A stretch of DNA of 64,000 nucleotides. Source: Bacteroidota bacterium. Lineage in GTDB: Bacteria > Bacteroidota > Bacteroidia > Bacteroidales > F082. Location: the NCBI GenBank assembly GCA_016845105.1, contig JAERTF010000051.1, forward strand, positions 1-64,000, given 5' to 3'. Numbering within the stretch: position 1 is the stretch's first letter; each line of letters begins with the position of its first letter. This document shows, piece by piece, positions 7,635 to 16,517 of this stretch. The notes beneath the pieces are model-generated. The model made no database searches. It had not been told where the DNA came from and worked only from the letters and a program-made list of their open reading frames with translations. The translations under genes were made by a program, and so were the position numbers.

Positions 7635-10115
7635 ATGGCAGTGGAAAATTTTGAAGGAATTCAGCAACACGAAGAAAGCATTGACATAAAAGCTTTGTTT
7701 TTTAAGTTTGTAAGGTATTGGTATTTATTTGCTCTTACTATTTTTGTAGCTATTGTAGTGGCATTTCTTTTTAATAAATATACCAAACCTGTTTATGAAG
7801 TAAACACAACTGTACTTGTTAAGGATGATAAAGGCTCTTTAGATGCCTCAGCAATGTTGGGAGGATTAGGCCTTAGTAATACACAACAAAATGTCGAAAA
7901 TGAAATAGGAATTCTTACTTCGTTTTCATTGTCATATAGGGCTATTCGTGAGCTTGATTTCGAGATTTCATATTTTTCTGATGAAGGATTGATTAATACA
8001 GAAATGTATCAAACCGCTCCTTTTGAGGTTATAATGGATACTAGTTTTGCCCAAGCGGTAGGGTTAAAATTTAATGTAAGCTTTATTAACTCTAGCGAAT
8101 ATACAATTGAAGCTGAAGGAGAATTAATAAAGAAATATAATTTTTCAACTACAAAATGGGATAAGTCAGAACTTGAAAAAGTAAAATGGGACGCGACATA
8201 TCGATTTGGAGAGCTGATTGAAAATGAATATGGCACATTTAAGATAATATTAACGGATAAATTTGATTTGGAGAATGATTTAGAGGCTTCATACTACTTT
8301 ATCTTCAACGATTATCTTAGTTTAACAGGGGCTTTTAGGGGCTTTGAGATAGAGCCAATTAATAGGGAAGCATCAATATTAGATATCAAGTTAAAAAACA
8401 ATAATACTGAAAAGGCTGTTAATTTTTTAAATATGTTAACAGCAGTTTATCTTCAAAGAAGCCTTGATCGAAAAAATCAAATAGCATCAAATACAATTCA
8501 GTTTATTGATAATCAGCTTGAGGTTATTGCCGACACCTTAACTGCCGCAGAAAATGACCTTCAAACTTTCCAGTCAGCAAACGAAGTTATGGATATGAGT
8601 TTTCAAGCCCAACAAGTTTTTGAGTATATTCAAGAACTAAATAAACAAAAGGCTGAGTATGAAGTTAAGTCAAGGTATTATCATAATCTTCAAAGTTACA
8701 TTAAGAAAAATGCCGAAGAGATTGATCAACTAGTTGCACCATCTGCAATGGGTATTGAGGATCCTGTGTTAAATGCTCTTGTTGGGCAGTTGATAGAATT
8801 GTATCGCGAAAAATCAGAATTGCTATTAACAGGTACCGAAGTAAACCCTTCGGTAATTAGTACCAATAACCAAATTAGAAGTACCCAAAGTGCTATACTT
8901 GGAAATATTGGTAACATAATTGAGAACTCTGATGAAATGCTTGCCGACATTAATAATCGTATTAATGAGGTTACAAAAAGAGCTAGTTTTTTGCCTGTTA
9001 CACAGCGTGAATTAATTAATTTCCAGCGACAATTTGATATAGCGAATAACATCTATACCTATTTATTGGAAAAAAGATCAGAGGCTCAAATAACTAAGGC
9101 ATCTAATATGCCGGATAATGAGGTTATTGATGTTGCAAGAGGAGAATTGAGTAGTCAAGTTTTTCCTAAGAAATCACTCAATTACATGATTGCATTAATA
9201 TTGGGTCTTGTTTTTCCCGTTGTATATATTCTGGGAAAAGACTATTTCAATGATTCTATTATTGAAAAGAAAGATGTTGAAAGCGCAACAAGTTTCCCAA
9301 TAATTGGTCAGCTTCTTCATTCTGAAAAGGACTCACAGCTAGTTGTCCTTGATTCACCTAAATCAAGTGTAAGTGAAGCCTTCAGATCCCTTAGAACCAA
9401 TATGCAATATTTGGCAAAAGGGAAAGAGAAGATCACTGTTATGGTAACTGCAGATATGGTAAATGCTGGTAAAACATATGTATCAATTAATATGGCTAGT
9501 ATTTATGCCCAGTATGGTAAAAAAACGGTGTTGCTTGGATTTGATCTTCGTAAACCAAAAATTTATCAGGATTTTGGATTAAGTAACAATGTTGGATTAA
9601 CAACATACTTGATTAACAAGGCAAATCTTGATGATATTATTCAACCATCGGGTAAAAGTGAATATTTAGACATTATTATGGCCGGACCAATTCCGCCCAA
9701 TCCTGCTGAACTTATCGCATCCGAAAGAAATTCTGAACTATTTCGAGAGCTAAGAGAGCGTTACGATTATATAATTATTGACACCCCTCCTGTTGGGCTT
9801 GTAACAGATGCATATTTACTTATGGATCACACTGATATAAATATCTTCCTTGTTCGTCAGGCTATTACTAATAAAAAAGTATTTGCCTCAATTATAAAAG
9901 ACATTGAGGATCGGGGGATGAAAATGGCTGTTGTTATTAACGATATTAAGCTATCAGGTGGTGGCTACGGTTATGGCTACGGTTATGGCTACGGTTATGG
10001 TTATGGTTATGGTTATGGCTATGGTTATGGCTACGGTTATGGCTATGGATATTACACAGACGATAAACCAGATAAGAAAAAATCCTTTATCAAAAGGCTT
10101 TTTAACGAAGTATAA
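7635..10115 (+). CDS. Wzc-like polysaccharide co-polymerase / BY-kinase with Gly-Tyr tail
   Basis: An 826-residue protein combining a Wzz domain (first membrane helix about residues 36-53), a long coiled-coil periplasmic region, a second helix about residues 515-535 and a cytoplasmic tyrosine-kinase domain. ATP-binding motifs are VNAGKT (Walker A), VLLGFDLRKP (Walker A') and YIIIDTPP (Walker B). Such kinases autophosphorylate a C-terminal tyrosine cluster, which controls polymerisation and chain length. Here that cluster is an extreme tail of 15 consecutive Gly-Tyr dipeptides (777-806) plus Tyr807, then a lysine-rich end. It starts six bases after the Wza-like gene, indicating translational coupling. 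Confidence 0.93.
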   Translation: MAVENFEGIQQHEESIDIKALFFKFVRYWYLFALTIFVAIVVAFLFNKYTKPVYEVNTTVLVKDDKGSLDASAMLGGLGLSNTQQNVENEIGILTSFSLSYRAIRELDFEISYFSDEGLINTEMYQTAPFEVIMDTSFAQAVGLKFNVSFINSSEYTIEAEGELIKKYNFSTTKWDKSELEKVKWDATYRFGELIENEYGTFKIILTDKFDLENDLEASYYFIFNDYLSLTGAFRGFEIEPINREASILDIKLKNNNTEKAVNFLNMLTAVYLQRSLDRKNQIASNTIQFIDNQLEVIADTLTAAENDLQTFQSANEVMDMSFQAQQVFEYIQELNKQKAEYEVKSRYYHNLQSYIKKNAEEIDQLVAPSAMGIEDPVLNALVGQLIELYREKSELLLTGTEVNPSVISTNNQIRSTQSAILGNIGNIIENSDEMLADINNRINEVTKRASFLPVTQRELINFQRQFDIANNIYTYLLEKRSEAQITKASNMPDNEVIDVARGELSSQVFPKKSLNYMIALILGLVFPVVYILGKDYFNDSIIEKKDVESATSFPIIGQLLHSEKDSQLVVLDSPKSSVSEAFRSLRTNMQYLAKGKEKITVMVTADMVNAGKTYVSINMASIYAQYGKKTVLLGFDLRKPKIYQDFGLSNNVGLTTYLINKANLDDIIQPSGKSEYLDIIMAGPIPPNPAELIASERNSELFRELRERYDYIIIDTPPVGLVTDAYLLMDHTDINIFLVRQAITNKKVFASIIKDIEDRGMKMAVVINDIKLSGGGYGYGYGYGYGYGYGYGYGYGYGYGYGYGYYTDDKPDKKKSFIKRLFNEV
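9963..10052 (+). repeat. Tandem repeat encoding (Gly-Tyr)15
   Basis: Ninety bases made of GGT/GGC plus TAT/TAC codons, with a 12-base unit such as GGTTATGGCTAC repeated imperfectly. It encodes 15 Gly-Tyr pairs at the C-terminus of the BY-kinase. Synonymous variation (TAC/TAT, GGC/GGT) shows that the array is not freshly expanded, yet it remains repetitive enough for slippage in multiples of six bases, which would change the tyrosine number without breaking the frame. Confidence 0.95.
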
Positions 10116-10142
10116 GTTTTTAACTCAAACCAAACTAGATTT

Positions 10143-11099
10143 ATGAAACCGGGAACGAAAAACTTTGCCTTAGTTGGTGCTGCGGGATATATTGCCCCCA
10201 GGCATATGAAAGCCATAAAAGAAACAGGAAACAGTTTGGTTGCAGCACTTGACCCAATGGATAGCGTTGGAATAATTGATAGCTTCTTTCCAAATGCTGA
10301 TTTTTTTATTGAGCCCGAGCGTTTTGATCGGCATCTTGATAAATTAAGGCGTGCAGGAAAAACAAATAAAGTTGATTATGTAAGTATTTGCTCTCCTAAC
10401 TACCTACATGATGCACATATTCGAATGGCATTAAGAAATGGAGCAAGTGCAATCTGTGAAAAGCCGCTAGTCCTAAATCCCTGGAATCTTGATGGCTTAC
10501 TGGAAATAGAAAAAGAAACAGGCAATAAAATTTACAATATACTCCAACTAAGGCTTCATAAGTCAATAATTGACCTTAAAAGGAAAATAGAAAACCTACC
10601 CTCTGATAAGATTCATGATATCGACTTAACATATATTACGTCGCGCGGTAGTTGGTATCATTATTCATGGAAGGGTGATATATCAAAATCGGGAGGTGTT
10701 GTTACAAATATAGGGATACATTTCTTTGATATGTTAGGGTGGATTTTTGGAGGCCTACAGAGTAATTCGCTTCACTTATTAAGTTCTGATAAAGCATCAG
10801 GCTTATTACAATTAAAGAATGCAAATGTTCGTTGGTATTTAAGCATTGATAAAAATGATTTACCATTAATTGCTGTTGAAAAGAGTCAGCCAACATATCG
10901 TTCAATTTCTGTTGATGGAGAAGAATTTGAATTTAGTGGAGGTTTTACCGATCTTCATACCGAAAGCTATAGAGGAATTATTGATAATAATGGTTTTGGA
11001 ATGGAAGATGCCCGTAACAGTATTGAGATAGCCCATCTTATCAGAAATCAGAAAATCACCCATAACCCAGAAGAATCGCATCCATTTTTGAAAAAATGA
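10143..11099 (+). CDS. Gfo/Idh/MocA sugar dehydrogenase, WlbA/WbpB-like
   Basis: A 318-residue NAD-dependent oxidoreductase with an N-terminal Rossmann segment (FALVGAAGYIAPRHMKAI), the family EKP motif (CEKPLVLNPWN, Lys107) and the catalytic-region histidine His193 in GIHFFDMLGW. The stretches SICSPNYLHDAHIR and YNILQLRLHKSI match, from memory, the WlbA/WbpB group, which oxidises UDP-N-acetylglucosaminuronic acid at C3 on the way to 2,3-diacetamido sugars of O-antigens and capsules. The partner aminotransferase and acetyltransferase (WbpE/WbpD types) are not in the window. It overlaps the UpxY gene by four bases. The family is sure; the exact substrate is inferred. Confidence 0.82.
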   Translation: MKPGTKNFALVGAAGYIAPRHMKAIKETGNSLVAALDPMDSVGIIDSFFPNADFFIEPERFDRHLDKLRRAGKTNKVDYVSICSPNYLHDAHIRMALRNGASAICEKPLVLNPWNLDGLLEIEKETGNKIYNILQLRLHKSIIDLKRKIENLPSDKIHDIDLTYITSRGSWYHYSWKGDISKSGGVVTNIGIHFFDMLGWIFGGLQSNSLHLLSSDKASGLLQLKNANVRWYLSIDKNDLPLIAVEKSQPTYRSISVDGEEFEFSGGFTDLHTESYRGIIDNNGFGMEDARNSIEIAHLIRNQKITHNPEESHPFLKK

Positions 11100-11599
11100 A
11101 CCAAACAAACAAAACATGGTATGCAGTTTATGTAAAATCAAGAGCGGAAAAGAAAGTTGCTCTTGAGCTGGAATATAATAATATAGAAAATTACCTTCCC
11201 TTAGTTAAAAGGTTAAAACAATGGAGTGATCGTAAAAAGTGGGTTGAAGAACCGCTTTTTAGATCGTATATTTTTGTTTGCATAAATCAAAGCGATTATT
11301 ATAACGTTACTCAAACACAGGGTGTAGTTAAGTATATATCGTTTGAAGGAAAAGCTGTTCCTGTTCCCGATGCACAAATAAATGCAATTAAGTATTATCT
11401 GGAAGAAAACGATTTGGAAAAGATTGAGGAATCAAGTTGGAATAAGGGACAAAAGGTTGAGGTGTTAGTAGGAAGCATGGCTGGATTACAAGGTGAATTA
11501 GTGGAAGTGCATGGAAAACATAAGGTAAAAGTAGAAGTCGAAACCGTAGGTAGCACTATACTTATACATATACCCAAAAGTAAACTAAAAATAATATAG
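11096..11599 (+). CDS. UpxY-type NusG-like antitermination factor
   Basis: A 167-residue protein with an N-terminal NGN domain (WYAVYVKSRAEKKVALEL, then PLFRSYIFVCI) and a C-terminal KOW-type segment (VEVLVGSMAGLQGELVEVHG). UpxY proteins are specialised NusG paralogues that allow RNA polymerase to read through capsule operons in Bacteroides. Usually they are encoded first in the locus; here the gene is last in a four-gene unit and overlaps the WlbA-like gene by four bases (ATGA). Its target operon may lie elsewhere or be the following genes. Confidence 0.9.
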   Translation: MNQTNKTWYAVYVKSRAEKKVALELEYNNIENYLPLVKRLKQWSDRKKWVEEPLFRSYIFVCINQSDYYNVTQTQGVVKYISFEGKAVPVPDAQINAIKYYLEENDLEKIEESSWNKGQKVEVLVGSMAGLQGELVEVHGKHKVKVEVETVGSTILIHIPKSKLKII

Positions 11600-11708
11600 T
11601 TTTTAGCATCAATTTTGTGTGTTTTTATAATAATTGATTAGTTATCTTCTGTCAATTACATGTCCATTCGGGGCATTATAGTATTTTTACCGGCTAAACA
11701 ATTTCAAA

Positions 11709-12623
11709 ATGAATACACCTTCATATTCCATAAATAACCTACGTGAACTTGAGGCTGAATCCATTCACATTATTCGTGAAGTAGCTGCTGAATTCGAAAA
11801 CCCTGTAATGCTTTATTCCATAGGTAAAGATTCATCAGTAATGGTAAGGCTTGCTGAAAAAGCGTTTTATCCAGGCAAAGTTCCATTTCCATTAATGCAT
11901 ATTGATTCGAAATGGAAGTTTGGTGAAATGATAGATTTTAGAGAGAACTACACAGATGAAAAGGGATGGAACCTAATAGTTCATTACAATAAAGAAGGTT
12001 TTGAATCTGGAATTGGACCATATACCCATGGAAGTAAGGTGCATACTGATGTTATGAAAACCCAAGCTTTATTGGCCGGCCTTGAGAAACATAAATTTGA
12101 TGCCGCATTTGGTGGTGCCAGGCGAGATGAAGAAAAGTCACGAGCAAAGGAAAGGATTTATTCTTTCAGAGATAAATTTCATCAATGGGATCCAAAAAAT
12201 CAACGACCTGAATTATGGAATATATTTAATGCAAAGGTTCATAAGGGAGAGTCGATTCGAGTATTCCCTATTTCGAATTGGACAGAGCTGGATATTTGGC
12301 AATATATCCGACTCGAAAATATTCCAATAGTTCCCTTGTATTTTGCAAAAAAACGACCAATTGTTGAAGTAGATGGTAGTTTAATTTTAGTTGATGATGA
12401 CCGAATGCCAAAGGAATTACGTGAAAAAGCCGAAATGAGAATGGTAAGGTTTAGAACACTAGGATGTTATCCATTAACTGGTGCTATTGAATCAGAAGCA
12501 GATACAATTGAAAAAATTGTAGAAGAAATGATGACCGTAACGGTTAGCGAACGAACAACCAGAGTAATTGATTTCGATCAAGAAGCTAGTATGGAACAAA
12601 AAAAGAGAGAAGGTTATTTTTAG
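11709..12623 (+). CDS. cysD: Sulfate adenylyltransferase subunit 2
   Basis: A 304-residue ATP sulfurylase small subunit. The pyrophosphatase (PP) loop is seen as SIGKDSSVM, followed by HIDSKWKF and the conserved [15 protein letters not shown] and [15 protein letters not shown] segments. With CysN it makes adenosine 5'-phosphosulfate from sulfate and ATP, driven by GTP hydrolysis. The cysN/C gene follows 55 bases downstream. No sulfite or APS/PAPS reductase genes are in view, so the product may feed sulfation as well as assimilation. Confidence 0.96.
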   Translation: MNTPSYSINNLRELEAESIHIIREVAAEFENPVMLYSIGKDSSVMVRLAEKAFYPGKVPFPLMHIDSKWKFGEMIDFRENYTDEKGWNLIVHYNKEGFESGIGPYTHGSKVHTDVMKTQALLAGLEKHKFDAAFGGARRDEEKSRAKERIYSFRDKFHQWDPKNQRPELWNIFNAKVHKGESIRVFPISNWTELDIWQYIRLENIPIVPLYFAKKRPIVEVDGSLILVDDDRMPKELREKAEMRMVRFRTLGCYPLTGAIESEADTIEKIVEEMMTVTVSERTTRVIDFDQEASMEQKKREGYF

Positions 12624-12678
12624 TAATTATCATAGTTAATTTGCTGCTTGATAGTTAAATATTGGAATATACGAAACA

Positions 12679-14583
12679 ATGAATATAAAGGAATTTCTAG
12701 ATCAAGATCAGAAAAAGGATTTGTTAAGATTGTTAACGGCAGGTTCTGTCGATGATGGTAAATCCACATTAATTGGACGTCTTCTTTTTGACAGTAAAAA
12801 GCTATATGAAGATCAGCTTGATGCGCTAAAGCGAGACAGTAAACGTGAAGGACATGCAGGCGAGGAAATAGACTATGCCTTATTACTAGATGGGTTAAAA
12901 GCCGAGCGCGAACAAGGGATAACCATTGATGTTGCATATAGGTACTTTTCAACGGCTAAACGAAAATTTATTATTGCCGATACTCCTGGGCATGAGCAAT
13001 ATACTAGGAATATGGTAACGGGTGCATCAACTGCCAACTTAGCAATAATACTCATTGATGCCAGAAAAGGAGTGATAACACAAACCCGTCGTCATTCATT
13101 TTTGGTTTCGCTACTTGGAATAAAGCACGTAGTACTTGCAGTAAACAAAATGGACTTAATGGACTATAGCCAGGAGGTTTATGATAAAATTTGCAAGGAC
13201 TATAAGGACTTTGTTACTCCATTGGGAATACCAGATGTTAGATTTTTCCCTATTTCAGCTCTAAAAGGAGATAATGTGGTTGAGTTATCTAGTACCATGC
13301 CCTGGTATCATGGAAAAAGTATATTAGAACATCTTGAGTCGGTTCATATTACAAGTGATAGGAATTTTACTGATCTAAGATATCCAGTGCAATTTGTTGT
13401 TAGGCCAAGCCTTGATTATCGAGGATTTGCAGGAGAGGTGGCATCTGGGGTAATTAAAAAGGGCGATGAGGTAATGGTACTACCCTCACGTAAAACCTCC
13501 ATAGTTAAAAATATTGTAACTTACGATGGTAACCTAGATTACGCATTTCCACCACAGTCAGTAACAATTACTTTGGAAGATGAAATCGATGTATCCCGTG
13601 GAGATATGCTTGTGCACCCCAATAGTATCCCAAAAGTGGAACGCCATTTTGAGGCCATGCTAGTATGGATGGATGAGGAGCCTATGAAGCAAGGGACACA
13701 GTTTATTATTAAACATACTTCACAAACCACCAAGGCTCGCATTGATGAAGTTCGTCATTTGATCGACGTAAATACACTCGAAAAGAAAGATTCTTCAATT
13801 TTTGAATTAAATGAAATAGGCCGTGTTGTAATTACAACTGTAAAGCCAATTTATTTTGATGCATATAAAAAGAATAGACAAACAGGAGCTTTTATTTTTA
13901 TTGATCCTGTTACCCACAATACATGCGCTGTAGGTATGATAATTGATAAACTCAGCAGCGATGAACTTCCCAGCAGGATTGTGGATATTAATGTTGACGA
14001 TATTACAACGGGTGTTGGATTAATTTCAAAACCCGAATTTGAAACCAGATATCAGCAAAAAGGTTCCACGATATGGATAACAGGCTTGCATGGTTCAGGA
14101 AAAAATCAGCTTGCTTATACTATGCAGCAAAGCTTATTTGAAATGGGGGCAAAAGTAATGTTGTTGGACGGAAAATCAGTACGATCGGGATTATCGCGTG
14201 AGCTGGATTATTCACCAACAGATAGAGCAGAGCATATGCGTCGAGTTGCGCACCTTTGTAAATTAATGAATGATCAAGGAATATTGGTAATTTGCTCATT
14301 TGTATCTCCTGATGAGGGAATTCGTGATCAGGTAAAGCAAATAATAGGGCCGCAAAATTTTGATATGTTCTACCTAGATGCTGATATTGATTTTTGCCGT
14401 AAAAATGATAATTATGGTATTTATTCTAATGCAGATAAGGGTAATTTGAAATATATACCTGGTATTGATATGGATTATCAACCACCAACATCTCCATCAT
14501 GTAGGTTAAATGCTGCAGATAAAGACCGTAATTTGGATATTGCTCTCGAATATCTAGCTGTAAACAAGATTTTCCCATTGTAG
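12679..14583 (+). CDS. cysN: CysN/CysC fusion: ATP sulfurylase GTPase with APS-kinase domain
   Basis: The N-terminal part (to about residue 440) is the EF-Tu-like GTPase Cys[10 protein letters not shown] (G1), DTPGHEQY (G3), NKMD (G4), then the beta-barrel domains. The C-terminal part (from about 460) is an APS-kinase fold. In that domain the P-loop reads GLHGSGKN (469-476), with Asn476 in place of the usual Ser/Thr, and the normally DGDN motif reads DGKS (497-500). The later [12 protein letters not shown] and [11 protein letters not shown] segments, which match the substrate lid, are retained. The domain may be an altered APS kinase or a structural remnant. 634 residues; directly downstream of cysD. 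Confidence 0.93.
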   Translation: MNIKEFLDQDQKKDLLRLLTAGSVDDGKSTLIGRLLFDSKKLYEDQLDALKRDSKREGHAGEEIDYALLLDGLKAEREQGITIDVAYRYFSTAKRKFIIADTPGHEQYTRNMVTGASTANLAIILIDARKGVITQTRRHSFLVSLLGIKHVVLAVNKMDLMDYSQEVYDKICKDYKDFVTPLGIPDVRFFPISALKGDNVVELSSTMPWYHGKSILEHLESVHITSDRNFTDLRYPVQFVVRPSLDYRGFAGEVASGVIKKGDEVMVLPSRKTSIVKNIVTYDGNLDYAFPPQSVTITLEDEIDVSRGDMLVHPNSIPKVERHFEAMLVWMDEEPMKQGTQFIIKHTSQTTKARIDEVRHLIDVNTLEKKDSSIFELNEIGRVVITTVKPIYFDAYKKNRQTGAFIFIDPVTHNTCAVGMIIDKLSSDELPSRIVDINVDDITTGVGLISKPEFETRYQQKGSTIWITGLHGSGKNQLAYTMQQSLFEMGAKVMLLDGKSVRSGLSRELDYSPTDRAEHMRRVAHLCKLMNDQGILVICSFVSPDEGIRDQVKQIIGPQNFDMFYLDADIDFCRKNDNYGIYSNADKGNLKYIPGIDMDYQPPTSPSCRLNAADKDRNLDIALEYLAVNKIFPL

Positions 14584-14606
14584 CAATACAATATGTTCAT
14601 CTGGAA

Positions 14607-14637
14607 TTTGTTTTGTAGTTAACTTCTGCTAAATTTG
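14607..14637 (+). promoter_or_regulatory. Promoter TTTG-N19-TAAATTTG for DUF5993-dsbB
   Basis: TTTG at 14607-14610 and TAAATTTG at 14630-14637 are separated by exactly 19 bases, matching the Bacteroidota sigma-factor consensus. Transcription would begin about 18 bases ahead of the small DUF5993 gene, which supports that gene as real and first in the operon. Confidence 0.7.
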
Positions 14638-14659
14638 CTTTAACTAATTAAGAGAAATT

Positions 14660-14812
14660 ATGGCTTTTCTGTTTTTATTCTACCTTCTAACTTTCATTTT
14701 TGTATTAAAAAGAAAGAAAGCATTAGCATATACATTTTTTACTGCAACAACAATATTTAGCATTTTGATGTTTTTGTATCATGCTAATTCATCATTAACC
14801 TTAAACTTTTAA
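14660..14812 (+). CDS. DUF5993 family small membrane protein
   Basis: A 50-codon frame (ATG 14660, TAA 14810-14812) encodes two hydrophobic helices separated by a KRKK loop: MAFLFLFYLLTFIFVL, then residues 24-41, ending HANSSLTLNF. Its size, two-helix layout and position immediately before a dsbB-like gene match the DUF5993 proteins that accompany disulfide-bond oxidoreductases. Only one base separates its stop from the dsbB start, so translation is coupled. A consensus promoter lies just upstream. Role unknown; probably an accessory subunit of the DsbB-like protein. Confidence 0.8.
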   Translation: MAFLFLFYLLTFIFVLKRKKALAYTFFTATTIFSILMFLYHANSSLTLNF

Positions 14813-14813
14813 T

Positions 14814-15350
14814 ATGAATTTGAAGGGACTTTATATTGCAAATAGTACAGCGATGTTGCTTGTGTCATCGGTTTTAATTGGTGCATTTTACTTCCAGTTT
14901 GGTTTACATGAAAACCCCTGTCCCCTTTGCTTGCTTCAAAGGGTTGGTTTTCTTGGTGTTATATTTGGACTTAGTTTGAATACTTTTTTTGGACTTAGAA
15001 AGGAGCATTTTGGAATAGTAATAATTTCGGCATTAGTAGGATCAGTATTTTCTATTCGCCAAATACTATTGCATATTTGTCCAATGGATGGAGAATCTGC
15101 TGGTTATGGAGCTGCCATACTAGGAATGCATTTATATTCGTGGGCAGTTGTAATTTATATGGCAAGTATAGTTGGCTCTGTTATTTTTTTATTTCTTATT
15201 AAAGAAGGTAAAAAGGAAACAAATAGAAACCCTTTCACATTTGAAAAGATTACTTTTTATTTAGCAATGCTATTAATATTTGTTAATATGGTTGCAACGT
15301 TTTTTGAGTGCCATTTTGGCCCTTGCTGTGAAAATGGTCCTTGTCCTTAG
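14814..15350 (+). CDS. dsbB: DsbB-like disulfide bond formation protein
   Basis: A 178-residue polytopic protein with the DsbB CPLC motif (Cys36, Cys39) after the first membrane helix. In the family, this pair passes electrons from DsbA to quinone. Hydropathy suggests five helices (about 10-30, 44-60, 67-88, 104-128, 145-164). The usual second-loop cysteine pair is reduced to Cys89, while the C-terminus after the extra helix carries Cys166, Cys171, Cys172 and Cys177. This differs from the E. coli four-helix enzyme. Paired with DUF5993. No dsbA is in the window. Confidence 0.85.
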   Translation: MNLKGLYIANSTAMLLVSSVLIGAFYFQFGLHENPCPLCLLQRVGFLGVIFGLSLNTFFGLRKEHFGIVIISALVGSVFSIRQILLHICPMDGESAGYGAAILGMHLYSWAVVIYMASIVGSVIFLFLIKEGKKETNRNPFTFEKITFYLAMLLIFVNMVATFFECHFGPCCENGPCP

Positions 15351-15352
15351 CA

Positions 15353-15985
15353 TTATTTTCTTCCATAATCCGCAGGTATTTCACCCCATATACTAGTTTC
15401 CCATTTAAGAATATCCACATTTACTGGGTTTGCTTTTAGCCAAGCAACACCATTATCCAGAGCTTTAAATACTTCAACATTTTTAGGTGTTCGCTCAAGC
15501 TTTGTATTCACACGCTTGTTTCTTACCCATGCCATAGCAGTTTTTGAGTCAGAATAAATGGGGTAATTTAGGTTATGCTTTTTTAGCCATGCAAGTGCAA
15601 GAATAATGGCAAGAAACTCACCAATGTTTACAGTTCCCATTTCGTAAGGACCACGTCTGAATAGTTCTGTTTCGGTATCGGTAAAGACACCTCTAAATTC
15701 GAGAGTTCCTGGATTTCCTGAGCATGCAGCATCCACTGAAATGCTTGAAAATATGGGTTTTTCTTTTGTTGTAAGTTCGTGGAGATTCTTTTTTCCTTTT
15801 AGTTGAGTAATTTCCCAATATGATTTATTATATGCTCTAAGGGCTTCGTCTTCATCAGTAAACGACTTGTATTGAGCCCCCTCATAACCCTCAACTTGTT
15901 TTTTACAACCTGCCCAAGAATAGTAAATTCCTGGTTTCATCCCTCGCCAAACAACGTAGTATTTCTTTTTTGAATTCTTACCCAT
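15353..15985 (-). CDS. rnhA: Ribonuclease H with N-terminal viroplasmin-like domain
   Basis: A 210-residue protein. Residues 8-52 form the viroplasmin/RNase H N-terminal domain (YYVVWRGMKPGIYYSW, FTDEDEALRAY) that binds RNA:DNA hybrids. Residues 78-208 form the RNase H fold, with Asp85, Glu123, Asp146 and Asp206 as the likely catalytic carboxylates (VDAACSGNPG, IGEFLAI, SDSKTA, PADYG). It removes RNA primers and R-loops. The 3' end is two bases from the dsbB stop (convergent). A TACTTTTG element at 15997-15990 sits only four bases ahead of the ATG, so the message may be nearly leaderless. Confidence 0.92.
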   Translation of the reverse strand: MGKNSKKKYYVVWRGMKPGIYYSWAGCKKQVEGYEGAQYKSFTDEDEALRAYNKSYWEITQLKGKKNLHELTTKEKPIFSSISVDAACSGNPGTLEFRGVFTDTETELFRRGPYEMGTVNIGEFLAIILALAWLKKHNLNYPIYSDSKTAMAWVRNKRVNTKLERTPKNVEVFKALDNGVAWLKANPVNVDILKWETSIWGEIPADYGRK

Positions 15986-16020
15986 ATTGCAAAAGTAAGA
16001 CCTTTGAAAACTAATCTCAC

Positions 16021-16028
16021 TATATTTG
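16021..16028 (+). promoter_or_regulatory. Putative -7 element (TATATTTG) for gldH
   Basis: TATATTTG matches TAnnTTTG and lies 19 bases before the gldH ATG. The nearest upstream TTTG (16003-16006) is only 14 bases away, shorter than usual, so confidence is limited. Confidence 0.4.
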
Positions 16029-16047
16029 TTGTCAAAATTAAAGTAGT

Positions 16048-16506
16048 ATGAAATATTTTGCAGTTTCCATAATAATCAGCCTCTTTTTACTTGGATGTAA
16101 TAGTAATACTATGTATAGTAAGTATTACAAATTTGATGATGTTAGCTGGAACAGGCTAAATACGCTAGATTTTGAGCTCCCTGTAGAAAAGAAAGCCCCC
16201 CTAGATTTTTATCTGGCTTTTCGTCATCATACCAACTACCCTTATAGTTTTATCGATGTAAATATTACTTTCTTTACTCCAGATGGTGAAATGCGATCAA
16301 AGGATTATCACTATAGATTAAAGGGAACAGATTTTAATTGGAAGGCCGACGGTATGGGAGAACTTTGGGATATAGAGCTTCCTATAAGAAAAGAAATGCT
16401 ATTCAATAAAAGTGGATTATGCAAAATAAAGGTTGAAAATAAAATGAATAAAATGGAAACACCAGGTATTATTGAAGTAGGCCTGATTGTTAGAAAATCA
16501 GAATAA
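16048..16506 (+). CDS. gldH: Gliding motility/T9SS lipoprotein GldH
   Basis: A 152-residue lipoprotein: MKYFAVSIIISLFLLGC ends in a lipobox, and the mature part contains DVSWNRLNTLDFELPV, RHHTNYPYSFIDVNITF and ELWDIELPIRKEMLFN, which match GldH as I know it. GldH is an outer-membrane-associated lipoprotein required for gliding in Flavobacterium and conserved in type IX secretion-bearing Bacteroidota. Its presence agrees with the T9SS cargo genes in this window. It converges on the coiled-coil gene with an 11-base gap. Confidence 0.85.
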   Translation: MKYFAVSIIISLFLLGCNSNTMYSKYYKFDDVSWNRLNTLDFELPVEKKAPLDFYLAFRHHTNYPYSFIDVNITFFTPDGEMRSKDYHYRLKGTDFNWKADGMGELWDIELPIRKEMLFNKSGLCKIKVENKMNKMETPGIIEVGLIVRKSE

Positions 16507-16517
16507 TAAACTCTGCC

